Shown here in pieces: positions 7,778-16,589 of a DNA stretch of 53,019 nt. The notes under the pieces were generated by a model, which was given only the letters and a program-made list of their open reading frames with translations, had not been told where the DNA came from and did no database searches. Source of the stretch: Bacteroidota bacterium (lineage in GTDB: Bacteria; Bacteroidota; Bacteroidia; Chitinophagales; Chitinophagaceae); NCBI GenBank assembly GCA_014190475.1, contig BJGL01000006.1, forward strand, positions 1-53,019, in the 5' to 3' direction. Made by a program: the position numbers and the translations under genes. Numbering within the stretch: position 1 is the stretch's first letter; each line of letters begins with the position of its first letter.

Positions 7778-9453
7778 GGCTTTCTTTTTGGCTCTGGCGA
7801 AAATACGACACCTGCCATGAAATTTAAACCATAAACTGGGTACTGCGCCCAGCGCTGGTAGGCCTGATTAAATAAATTTCCAAATCTGGTCCAAACCTGC
7901 CAAGCTCTAGCAAATTTGAATTCTAGTTGTGTGCTGAGGTCTATCGAACCTTTCAAGCGTTCAACTTTATCACCTGCTTGTAGAAACGGAGCCCCTCTCC
8001 ACACAAACAAATCTGTTTGCCAATTGAAATTATTTCCAAAAGTCACCCTGCTGCCAGACCTCCACTCCACTGGCAATAATCCCCAAGCTCTTTTTTGCGC
8101 TACCAATCCGCTAAACTGATTCAACTGAAGCTTTGAAAAAAGATAAAGTCGCTGGCCAACTTGATAGTTTATTTCCCCTTTCAGCTGAAGCTGCACCATT
8201 CGAGGTTCATAAACAACACGAAATGTATTTTTCAAAAGTTGGCTTGTATCATTAACAAACAGGGGCATGGATTGATGTACCTGGCTAGATCCTTGTAAGA
8301 CATAGGTGAAGTAAGGCGAAAGTGCCCCCTTCACGCCAAAATAAACCTCTCGCGTTTTTGTATTCAATAATTGAGTAGGCAACATCAGCCAATTATTGGT
8401 CGTGAATAATTGCTGATAGGTATTGACAGTAAAATGCCCCTCCCAACCTGCAGTTAGTAAAAGGCGACTACTATCTAGCTGATAGGTGAGTGAAATTTGA
8501 GGTAGTAACTGACTACCTGTTCTATCCCAGACCGGATTAATACCTGCCCTAAAATTCAATCTACCATTTACATGTTTTAGACCAAGTTTGAAACCAACAG
8601 TGCTATTCTGAAAACTAACCGACTCCCGTTTTAATTGAATTGACTGCGCATCTAACTCAACGCCTACAGACCAGTGTTCCTCTATGTATTTTTCGATAGG
8701 CAAGCGAAAACGAAAAGCAATTTCACGTCCTTCTTGTTGATCAGAAAATGTATTTAGAGAGAAATCACCATGATAATTGATATCAAAATCAGTTAGAGAA
8801 GAACGACTGAACCCTACCCTGCCACCGGCTCTTGTAAACACATTTTTTAGGGAATCGAGTGAGGGAATTATGATTCCAGCTGGAACCCCGTATTTAAATA
8901 CAGCATCACGCTTAACATCAATAGTCCCATCAAGTATAAATGGAGAAGCGGGTAGTTTTTTAAACCCCTGCACCATCAACCCTGATTGACCAAATCGCTG
9001 AAAATTTTGGTTGCCTTGAGCGGATTGATGAAATGCAGTAATTGCATAACTAGTCAATAATGAAGGAGTATTGGTAAAATGCGCCCTGAAATAGGGAGAT
9101 TTAAAATTGCCATACCCTGCCTTGATATAAAGGGAGGAGTGAACAACGTTTGAATCTTTTTGCCACACCAATGGCATAACTGGCTTTAATACAAATGCAG
9201 AGCGCCATCCCTGCGTGGGTATTGAATAGCGAAGTGCCATTTTAGAAGTATCCGGCGTTGGCAAATTGGGAAGAAACTGAAATTTGGGAAATTTCCGAAT
9301 GGAGGGCTTATAGGAGGAAATGATATCCACACTCTTAACTCCACTTGCAGGTTGTGCATACCCTTCTACATTGAAAAAAAATAAAAGGACCATAGCGCAA
9401 GCACATTTCCGATAAAGGCTAATCCAAGATTTCATAGGAAGTAGCTGCATCAT
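7774..9453 (-). CDS. Plug-less TonB-receptor-like outer membrane beta-barrel protein
   Basis: A 559-aa exported protein. The signal sequence includes a hydrophobic CAMVLLFFFNVEGYAQ stretch. The mature part is rich in alternating-pattern beta strands. The C-terminus contains WTRFGNLFNQAYQRWAQYP, close to the terminal strands of TonB-dependent receptors (NLFNQ.Y..W). It has neither a carboxypeptidase-like domain nor a plug domain, and 559 aa is too short for a complete TonB receptor, so it is probably a barrel only. It is coupled to the TPR gene upstream by TAATG (base 9453 shared) and to the TM protein downstream by a 4-bp overlap. Confidence 0.8.
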   Translation of the reverse strand: MMQLLPMKSWISLYRKCACAMVLLFFFNVEGYAQPASGVKSVDIISSYKPSIRKFPKFQFLPNLPTPDTSKMALRYSIPTQGWRSAFVLKPVMPLVWQKDSNVVHSSLYIKAGYGNFKSPYFRAHFTNTPSLLTSYAITAFHQSAQGNQNFQRFGQSGLMVQGFKKLPASPFILDGTIDVKRDAVFKYGVPAGIIIPSLDSLKNVFTRAGGRVGFSRSSLTDFDINYHGDFSLNTFSDQQEGREIAFRFRLPIEKYIEEHWSVGVELDAQSIQLKRESVSFQNSTVGFKLGLKHVNGRLNFRAGINPVWDRTGSQLLPQISLTYQLDSSRLLLTAGWEGHFTVNTYQQLFTTNNWLMLPTQLLNTKTREVYFGVKGALSPYFTYVLQGSSQVHQSMPLFVNDTSQLLKNTFRVVYEPRMVQLQLKGEINYQVGQRLYLFSKLQLNQFSGLVAQKRAWGLLPVEWRSGSRVTFGNNFNWQTDLFVWRGAPFLQAGDKVERLKGSIDLSTQLEFKFARAWQVWTRFGNLFNQAYQRWAQYPVYGLNFMAGVVFSPEPKRKP

Positions 9454-12400
9454 TAATTTCCAGATTTATTATTTTCAATACGCATCAACTTTTCTTGTGC
9501 CTCCTTTTGCAACAGGGGATCTGAGGCGTTTTCTTGTACACTTTGATAAGTAGCTTTTGCATTGAAAATATCTTTTTGAATAACATAAATATCTCCGAGC
9601 AATAAGTAAGCCTTCGTTACCCAATACTCATAACTACCGGAACGATTAATCGTTTCAAAGGCAAATTTCTCTGCTGTTTTTAACTGCTGTTGACGAAAAT
9701 AGTAAGTGGCCATTTCAAAACGAGCCTCTGCAGCTAAACCAGCCTTGTTATATTGCAATACCCGTTGCAAGTTTTGTATAACTCCCTCTTCCCTTCCTTG
9801 TTCAATCTGCAGTTTTGCTAACGTCAAAGCGTGTAAAGCTTGATCGTCTGTTGTTTTTTCTTTGAGTAAGAGCAAGGAGTCCCCAAAACGGCTTGCGGCC
9901 TCCCAGTTTTTTTGATGATAATTGGCTCGTAGCAACCCTCTTAATGCCTCCAATCGATCAGCAGAAGAAGGTCCCTCATTCAAAAGCTGGAGATAATAAT
10001 CACTAGCAATACTATAATTCTTCAATTCGAAAAAACTAATTCGGGCAGCAGCAAGGGTTGCCTCCTTACTATACCGTCCTTTCGCATTTCGAATAACTTG
10101 CTCCAACTGATTCATGGCCTCTGCCCATAATTGCTGTTGCTGATAACATAACCCCAACAAAAAAGTGGCATCCAGCCAATAGCCCCCTTTGGGAAATTGA
10201 TCAAGGTATTGCTTGAAAGCAACAATTGCTTTATCAATATTTTTTTCGTTATATAGTTGCTCAGCGGCAATATATTGAAGGGAGTCCTCAACTTGAACCG
10301 ATACGGCAAATCCTTGTTTCTTCAAGTAAGGGGCATACTCAGCAGTTCGCCCTAATTCCACATAAACAGATTTCAAATCTTCTAACGCGTCACTGGCTTC
10401 TGGTGAGGAAGGATGCTTTTCGATAAGCGCTTGAAACTTTTGTAAAGCTTTTTCGTTCTCATTCAAATTGTAATAAATGACTCCTAATTTTAAATAAGCA
10501 ACGGCTTGTACAGCAGTAGATGTATTTTGCAATAAAAGTTCCAATACCGGAATAGCTTCTCTGAAGCGCTCTTCTGCCATATACGTGTCCGCCAATGCCA
10601 TATTTGCATCAGCCACATATTCACTCGTGGGATATTTTTCTAACAGTTGTAGTAATAAAGTAATTTTTTCGTTACCATTTGTTACGCCGGCAACCGAAGC
10701 CAACTGAAAAAGCGCATACGGTGCAGCGGATAAGTCAAGATCAACCACCCGCTGGTACCCTGCTCGCGCCTGCTTGTATTGTTTCAACATGAACTGGCAA
10801 TCGGCAATACGTAGTCGGGCATCCTGCTCCAGGGAGGTGTTTCCAGCCACGAGACCATAACTCACTTTCTCAAAATTGGTAAGTGCCAACTTATACTGTG
10901 CAAGTTGATAATAAGAGTACCCAACATTATAATGAGCATGTATACGAGATGCCTCCCCTACGGTTGGAGCTCCCATATTGAGGTAGCGGCTAAATTGCAA
11001 CACCGCATCATCAAAATCATTTTGTCTAAAGCAAACCTCTCCCAACCAAAAATGGATAATTGGCTGCAGCGTTTTGCTGGGTTGTTCTTTCAACGCTTGA
11101 AGCAGTAATTGACGAGAAAGAGAGAGATCCCCATCATAAATCAATTCTACCGCTCTGCCATACCGCACCATTGGGAGAGATCGTGTAACCAATGCAGAGG
11201 GCTGTTTTACCTGCTCCAATACCTCCATTGCTCTTTTGTAATTTGCACTCGCTGCTAGCGAGGAAAATAGCAACTCTCGAGACTCCTCCAAGTAGGGAGA
11301 AGTTGGATTCTCCTTGTTGTAAGATTCGAACACTCTAGAAGCCTCATCAAAATTTCCTAACTCATAGCTCAACTTGCCATATAAAAATTGCGAAAGACGC
11401 TTGAGCAGCTGGTGTTTGTTATTGAGGGACGAATAGAGAAAAGCACTATGTGCACCGGCACGATCACCATTCCGTAATCGAGATTCTGCTAATTGAAACA
11501 TAGCATAATTTGAAACGGAATCGCTCGCTTCAACCAAAGCCGCAAAACCTGAAATAGCGTCCTCAAGTTGACCAACTCGTAGTTGCGCATAAGCTAATTC
11601 ATATTGCTCCTCTCTTTCCAAGGTAGGAGTTGATGAAGCAAAAGAAGCGAGCCATGGTAAGGCTTTTTCGTAGTCTTGTTGGGCGTAATAAGCATGCCCC
11701 AGTAACTGCTTGAACGGTGTCGAAGGGTAAACGGTATCTGTAAAAAGCTGTCGATTCTTCTCCAAATAAATAATCGCATCGTTGAAATTTTCTTTTTTGA
11801 CCAGTAGTTGCCCTAAATGAAATACGGCAAGCCGACTATACAGCGGGTGTGATTCCAATTGTTGAAAACACTCAATTGCTTGATCCCATTTTGCCTGACT
11901 TAAATAAAGCAAGCCCGTGTAATACCTTGCAGCCTGCTGAAATGGATTATTGCCCAGCTGACGAATACTATTAAAAAGTGGAAGTGCCTCTTCGTAGCGC
12001 TTTAAAGAGAAAAGAGCGTAGGCTTGTTGAAATTGACTGGCCGCTATCTCTTCGTTGGTTAAATGAGAGATCCCACCCGCGCGAAAATGATCCAGCGCTT
12101 CTTGCCAATATTTTTTCTTAAAGTAGTATTGCGCTAACTCCACATGCATTCGATCTCGCCATACTGGGGTACTGACTTCTTGCAAAAAACGAAGGGCCTC
12201 TTGTACAGCGGCGGACTCCATTCTTGAAAGACGGCAACTAATGGAGTGAAATTCTAACGTCGTTGATGTTATTGCAGAACTCCCTTCAGGTGAGGTCTGT
12301 CCAGGGATATTGGACAACAGTAAACAGGATAGCTCCGCTCGACCTTGCTGGTACGATTGAACAGCCCAGGTAGCAGGCAACTCCTGCTCCATGAAGATTG

Positions 12401-12467
12401 AACTGCGTTGAGCATGAGCAAACAGTGTATTAAAAAAAACAAACCCAATAAGCAAGAGTGGCCGCAT
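9453..12467 (-). CDS. Large periplasmic tetratricopeptide repeat protein
   Basis: A 1004-aa exported protein (signal peptide MRPLLLIGFVFFNTLFAHAQ) made almost wholly of TPR units. Repeats with A/Y/L periodicity recur from about residue 85 to the end, for example YKLALTNFEKVSYGL, ALQKFQALIEKHPSS and AEAMNQLEQVIRNAKG. No enzymatic domain is seen. It is first in a four-gene minus-strand operon with a barrel protein, a TM protein and a methyltransferase. Such TPR solenoids scaffold protein complexes, and a periplasmic platform for the barrel is a reasonable inference, not a demonstrated role. Confidence 0.88.
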   Translation of the reverse strand: MRPLLLIGFVFFNTLFAHAQRSSIFMEQELPATWAVQSYQQGRAELSCLLLSNIPGQTSPEGSSAITSTTLEFHSISCRLSRMESAAVQEALRFLQEVSTPVWRDRMHVELAQYYFKKKYWQEALDHFRAGGISHLTNEEIAASQFQQAYALFSLKRYEEALPLFNSIRQLGNNPFQQAARYYTGLLYLSQAKWDQAIECFQQLESHPLYSRLAVFHLGQLLVKKENFNDAIIYLEKNRQLFTDTVYPSTPFKQLLGHAYYAQQDYEKALPWLASFASSTPTLEREEQYELAYAQLRVGQLEDAISGFAALVEASDSVSNYAMFQLAESRLRNGDRAGAHSAFLYSSLNNKHQLLKRLSQFLYGKLSYELGNFDEASRVFESYNKENPTSPYLEESRELLFSSLAASANYKRAMEVLEQVKQPSALVTRSLPMVRYGRAVELIYDGDLSLSRQLLLQALKEQPSKTLQPIIHFWLGEVCFRQNDFDDAVLQFSRYLNMGAPTVGEASRIHAHYNVGYSYYQLAQYKLALTNFEKVSYGLVAGNTSLEQDARLRIADCQFMLKQYKQARAGYQRVVDLDLSAAPYALFQLASVAGVTNGNEKITLLLQLLEKYPTSEYVADANMALADTYMAEERFREAIPVLELLLQNTSTAVQAVAYLKLGVIYYNLNENEKALQKFQALIEKHPSSPEASDALEDLKSVYVELGRTAEYAPYLKKQGFAVSVQVEDSLQYIAAEQLYNEKNIDKAIVAFKQYLDQFPKGGYWLDATFLLGLCYQQQQLWAEAMNQLEQVIRNAKGRYSKEATLAAARISFFELKNYSIASDYYLQLLNEGPSSADRLEALRGLLRANYHQKNWEAASRFGDSLLLLKEKTTDDQALHALTLAKLQIEQGREEGVIQNLQRVLQYNKAGLAAEARFEMATYYFRQQQLKTAEKFAFETINRSGSYEYWVTKAYLLLGDIYVIQKDIFNAKATYQSVQENASDPLLQKEAQEKLMRIENNKSGN

Positions 12468-12604
12468 AACAAGGTCAATTAACGGGCGAATTTGAGTTTT
12501 ATTTTCGCTGACGCCAAAGAATCATTGCAAACAGATGTGGATAAGTAGCGTATTAGGAGGGCTTTAACAAAAATTCAGTAAGTTAGCCTTGAAAATAGCT
12601 GGTT

Positions 12605-13012
12605 ATGAAAAAACTATTCAGCACGCGTTACACAGAGAACAGCATTGCTTTCTCTTTACTCTTGCTACGGCTTGCACTTGGAATTTTAATGATTCCCCAC
12701 GGATTTGGTAAACTCACAAAATTTACAACCGTGGTCAAAGAATTCCCAGACCCTTTTCATCTTGGGACTACCGTTTCCCTTTCCTTAGTCATCTTCGCAG
12801 AATTTTTTTGTGCGGTATTGCTGGTGGCTGGACTGATGACTCGTTTGGTGGTAATCCCACTAATTATAACAATGGGAGTTGCTGTTTTTATGATACACAA
12901 CAGTGATTTTTTTGGAGAAGCTGAACAGGCTACACTTTATTTAGCTGGCTATTTAGTGCTGTTGGTAGCAGGTCCCGGAAAAGTTAGCATGGACCGTATG
13001 CTGGGCAATTAA
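12605..13012 (+). CDS. DoxX family membrane protein
   Basis: A 135-aa integral membrane protein with four predicted hydrophobic segments. The family motif LRLALGILMIPHGFGKL lies in the first segment (residues about 21-37), followed by FAEFFCAVLLVAGLMTRL. DoxX-family proteins are linked to redox and thiol metabolism, but many members have no known role. It is divergent from the TPR operon and 19 bp upstream of the M50 protease gene. Confidence 0.88.
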   Translation: MKKLFSTRYTENSIAFSLLLLRLALGILMIPHGFGKLTKFTTVVKEFPDPFHLGTTVSLSLVIFAEFFCAVLLVAGLMTRLVVIPLIITMGVAVFMIHNSDFFGEAEQATLYLAGYLVLLVAGPGKVSMDRMLGN

Positions 13013-13031
13013 TGGTGTATAATACTACTCC

Positions 13032-13949
13032 ATGCTTCCTAAATTTCCTGCAGCGCCGCTCAAAAAAAATAATCCAAAATCAGTTTTAGTAAGTCTTCTA
13101 CTTTACCTCTTTGCCGGGTATTGGATGATTCCAGACCCTATATTTCTTTTATTCCTGGTTGGAATTTTATTTATACATGAAGCAGGTCATTGGCTAGCCA
13201 TGCGGTACTACCAGTACCAGGATACTGCCATTTTTTTTATACCCTTTCTGGGAGCAATGGTAGCTGGATCAAAACGAAACCTATCAGAATCACAGTCAGC
13301 CCTTATTATTTTAGCGGGCCCTCTACCGGGTTTTGTCTTAGGCTGGCTATTACTTCAGTTTGGTAGCCCCACCCCTATATTTTCAAATCACTCGATTAGT
13401 ATTACTCAAATTGGATGGCTACTTTTTATATTGAATGGCCTAAATCTTTTTCCTATATACCCTTTAGACGGCGGTCAACTTTTGAATCGGGTTTATCTCG
13501 GCGAGGAGGGTAAACTTAGTAACGTGTATATTATACTCTCTTGCTTGCTCATAGGTGTAGTGGCAATTTATTTTTCATATTATTTTCTATTCATCATACC
13601 CATCTGGGTAGGCTGGAGACTAAAAAGAAATAAACTGTATGAGGAAATAGAAAAAGTCATTGAAGACAAGCGAATTGAAAATGATTTTGATTATAACGAT
13701 CTACCCGATAAAACCTATTGGGAATTAAGAGACATATTGATTGATGTTCACCCCGCTTTCCAATCAATTAGCAAAGAGCGGGACCATTATCACGAGAAAG
13801 AATCTACTATCCAATACACGATAGAGCATTTTCTAAAACGATCGCTGCTACAAGATTTATCAGTTATAAAAAAAATCGGATTAGCCTTGGTCTGGGCACT
13901 ACTGCTGTTTGCTTGTATACCGGTAATTTTGCAACTAATCAACTTGTAA
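13032..13949 (+). CDS. Site-2 protease family (M50) membrane metalloprotease
   Basis: A 305-aa multi-pass protein with the zinc-binding motif HEAGH in FIHEAGHWLAMRYY (about residues 48-61). The second conserved site, NLFPIYPLDGGQL, supplies the metal-ligand aspartate. Both active-site halves are present, so catalysis is likely. It has no PDZ domain, unlike the RseP at 30868. An acidic/charged soluble insert (about 195-260) precedes a last TM helix. The substrate is unknown. The stop at 13949 is 2 bp before the proposed cinA start. Confidence 0.87.
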   Translation: MLPKFPAAPLKKNNPKSVLVSLLLYLFAGYWMIPDPIFLLFLVGILFIHEAGHWLAMRYYQYQDTAIFFIPFLGAMVAGSKRNLSESQSALIILAGPLPGFVLGWLLLQFGSPTPIFSNHSISITQIGWLLFILNGLNLFPIYPLDGGQLLNRVYLGEEGKLSNVYIILSCLLIGVVAIYFSYYFLFIIPIWVGWRLKRNKLYEEIEKVIEDKRIENDFDYNDLPDKTYWELRDILIDVHPAFQSISKERDHYHEKESTIQYTIEHFLKRSLLQDLSVIKKIGLALVWALLLFACIPVILQLINL

Positions 13950-13951
13950 TC

Positions 13952-15220
13952 GTGAAGGAAGTTATTGCATCCATTATAACCATCGGAGATGAATTGCTAA
14001 TTGGACAAACCATTGACACCAACAGCGCTTTTATTGCACAACAGTTGAATAGCATTGGTATCCGAGTGGGAAGAAGAGTAGCCGTTGGTGATCAGGAAAC
14101 TGCAATTCGTAAAGCCCTGAATGATGAATCCACGTTTGCTGACTTAATTATATTGACCGGCGGCCTGGGGCCTACCGCAGACGATATTACTAAACCGCTG
14201 TTATGCGATTATTTTGGTGGTAAGCTTAGAAGAGACCAGGAAACCTTGGAGCATATTGAAAGGCTCTTCAACGAGGTGTACAAAAGGCCAGGCGCATTAT
14301 TAGCGCGTAATCAAAAGCAAGCAGATGTACCTGACAATTGCACGATCTTACATAACCCAAGAGGAACGGCTCCCGGAATGCTTTTTCAAAAAGAAAATTG
14401 TATTTATATCTCCTTACCCGGAGTGCCGCAGGAGATGAAAGATATTTTTATAGGATCAGTAATTCCTTACCTGAAAAAAAATTTAAAAACCCCTTTCATT
14501 ATTCACCGAACATTATTGACTGCAGGAATAGGAGAATCCATGTTAGCAGAAAAACTGGTGGAATTTGAGGCATCGCTCGATCCTAGCCTTAAACTGGCTT
14601 ACCTACCCCAATATGGCATGGTTAAACTTAGAGTTACCGCAACAGGGACCCATGAAGCTGCTTTAACAAAGCAAATTGAATCAACATTCGATCAATTAAA
14701 AGAACTCGTTTACGAGCATTTGGTCACGGATAAAGATGAAAAATTAGAAGCTGTTATAGGTCGATTGCTCAATGAAAAACAGGCTACCTTGAGCACGGCA
14801 GAAAGTTGTACAGGAGGGATGATTGCCAGTATGCTGACCGCGCTGCCCGGTTCATCTAATTATTTTAAAGGAAGTATTGTAGCCTATGCTAATGAAACCA
14901 AAGAAAATCTTTTGGGCGTAGAACCTGCTACACTTACTGCAGCAGGAGCCGTAAGTGAACAAGCAGTTCGTGAAATGGCGGTAGGGGCGCTTCAACAAGT
15001 CAAAACCACCTACGCAATTGCAGTATCCGGGATCATGGGACCCGATGGTGGATCTGTGCAAAAGCCTGTTGGAACAGTCTGGATTGCTGTGGCCAATGAA
15101 AGAACGGTCAGCACGCATTGCTTACAATTGGGTTTTGACCGTTTACGAAATACCCAACAAACGGCTATCAGCGCATTAAATATGCTACGGCAGTTTATAC
15201 TAACTGAATCGCCGGATTAA
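13952..15220 (+). CDS. cinA: CinA family nicotinamide-nucleotide amidohydrolase
   Basis: A two-domain protein: an N-terminal molybdopterin-binding-like domain (SIITIGDELLIGQTIDTNS, then LTGGLGPTADDIT) and a C-terminal NMN amidohydrolase domain (STAESCTGGMIASMLTALPG, then VSGIMGPDGGS). It salvages the pyridine nucleotide cycle by deamidating NMN. I choose the GTG at 13952 (422 aa, (M)KEVIASIITIGDE), which puts the conserved IITIGDE near the N-terminus as in other CinA proteins and leaves 2 bp after the M50 stop. The ATG at 13913 would add 13 residues inside the M50 gene. Both are possible. Confidence 0.92.
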   Translation: MKEVIASIITIGDELLIGQTIDTNSAFIAQQLNSIGIRVGRRVAVGDQETAIRKALNDESTFADLIILTGGLGPTADDITKPLLCDYFGGKLRRDQETLEHIERLFNEVYKRPGALLARNQKQADVPDNCTILHNPRGTAPGMLFQKENCIYISLPGVPQEMKDIFIGSVIPYLKKNLKTPFIIHRTLLTAGIGESMLAEKLVEFEASLDPSLKLAYLPQYGMVKLRVTATGTHEAALTKQIESTFDQLKELVYEHLVTDKDEKLEAVIGRLLNEKQATLSTAESCTGGMIASMLTALPGSSNYFKGSIVAYANETKENLLGVEPATLTAAGAVSEQAVREMAVGALQQVKTTYAIAVSGIMGPDGGSVQKPVGTVWIAVANERTVSTHCLQLGFDRLRNTQQTAISALNMLRQFILTESPD

Positions 15221-15231
15221 CAGCAAACTTG

Positions 15232-15239
15232 TACCTTTG
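15232..15239 (+). promoter_or_regulatory. Putative -7 element upstream of the E2 gene
   Basis: TACCTTTG exactly fits TAnnTTTG and lies 30 bp upstream of the E2 start in the 49-bp gap after cinA. No TTG is found at the usual spacing. Confidence 0.4.
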
Positions 15240-15269
15240 CTTTTCGATTGCTGCATTTAAAACGTTCCT

Positions 15270-16589
15270 ATGGCAATAGTTGATTTGGTAATGCCTAAGC
15301 TTGGCGAAAGTATAATGGAGGCCACGATTCTAAAATGGCACAAACAACCCGGCGACGCAGTAGCCCTAGATGAGACAGTGCTGGAGATTGCTACCGATAA
15401 AGTAGACAGTGAAGTTCCCAGCACAGCAGCAGGTGTAATCCAGGAAATTTTATTCCCCGTTAATGAGGTCGTTCCAATTGGCACGGTCATAGCTCGTATC
15501 CAAACTGCTGCTTCACAGCCTGTGGTAGCAAGTTCATCCGCAGCTCCCCCTCCCCCGGCAACGAATCCACCTGTTGCTACAATGGCCAACCCCGCAACCC
15601 AAAAACCAATCACAATTGGTGCCAATCGGTTTTATTCTCCATTGGTATTGAATATTGCTGCGAGTGAGGGAATCTCAATGACTGAGCTTGAAAAAATTCC
15701 AGGCAGCGGAGGTGAAGGACGAGTAACCAAGAAAGACATTTTACAATATGTTGCCTCCAGATCCCAATCTCCTGCTGCAGCCACACAAGAAGTAGTGATT
15801 CCTTTGGCTCGCGTTCAACCTTCCACTCCAGCCCTCTCAAGCTCTCCAGCCCTTTCCACTTCATCCTCGGTAAATAATGGTAATGTTGAACTGATTGAAA
15901 TGGATCGGATGCGAAAGCTAATTGCTGACCACATGGTCAAAAGCAAGCAAACTAGCCCGCATGTGACCAGCTTTACAGAGGCTGATGTTACAAATCTTGT
16001 TCTTTGGCGTGAAAAAGTTAAAAAAGACTTTGAAAAAAGAGAAGGCACCAAAATCACTTACACGCCTCTTTTCATTGAAGCCATTGTACGATGTATCAAA
16101 AAGTTTCCATTGATCAATAGTTCACTGGAAGGATCTACAATAATTTTGAAAAGAGATATTAATATCGGAATGGCCACCGCATTGCCTTCCGGTAATCTAA
16201 TAGTACCAGTTATTCGAAATGCAGATCAATACAATATGGTGGGACTTGCAAAACAAGTCAACCAACTTGCAGATGCAGCCCGTCAGGGAAAATTAAGACC
16301 TGATGATACACAAAACGGTACGTTTACACTCACCAACGTTGGAACATTTGGATCACTGATGGGAACGCCTATTATCAATCAACCCCAGGTTGCAATTTTA
16401 GCCGTGGGTGCCATTAAAAAACGTCCCGTAGTGGTGGAGACGCCTGCAGGTGACAGCATAGCCATCCGTCATATGATGTACCTCAGCATGAGCTATGACC
16501 ATCGGATTGTAGATGGCAGCCTTGGTGCAACTTTCCTGACTGCGGTAGCCAAAGAGCTGGAAAGCTTTGATCCAGAACGGCAACTTTAA
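15270..16589 (+). CDS. Lipoyl-dependent 2-oxoacid dehydrogenase E2 acyltransferase
   Basis: A 439-aa E2 component. The N-terminal lipoyl domain carries the modified lysine in EIATDKVDSEVPS (about residue 46). A Pro/Ala linker (about 85-115) follows. The peripheral-subunit-binding domain includes YSPLVLNIAASEGISMTELEKIPGSG. The C-terminal acyltransferase domain contains SYDHRIVDG, with the catalytic histidine, and GTFTLTNVGTFG. Whether it serves pyruvate, 2-oxoglutarate or branched-chain substrates cannot be told by eye; a single lipoyl domain fits the latter two or an alternative complex. No E1 gene is adjacent. It overlaps the convergent S9 peptidase gene by 4 bp. Confidence 0.92.
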   Translation: MAIVDLVMPKLGESIMEATILKWHKQPGDAVALDETVLEIATDKVDSEVPSTAAGVIQEILFPVNEVVPIGTVIARIQTAASQPVVASSSAAPPPPATNPPVATMANPATQKPITIGANRFYSPLVLNIAASEGISMTELEKIPGSGGEGRVTKKDILQYVASRSQSPAAATQEVVIPLARVQPSTPALSSSPALSTSSSVNNGNVELIEMDRMRKLIADHMVKSKQTSPHVTSFTEADVTNLVLWREKVKKDFEKREGTKITYTPLFIEAIVRCIKKFPLINSSLEGSTIILKRDINIGMATALPSGNLIVPVIRNADQYNMVGLAKQVNQLADAARQGKLRPDDTQNGTFTLTNVGTFGSLMGTPIINQPQVAILAVGAIKKRPVVVETPAGDSIAIRHMMYLSMSYDHRIVDGSLGATFLTAVAKELESFDPERQL

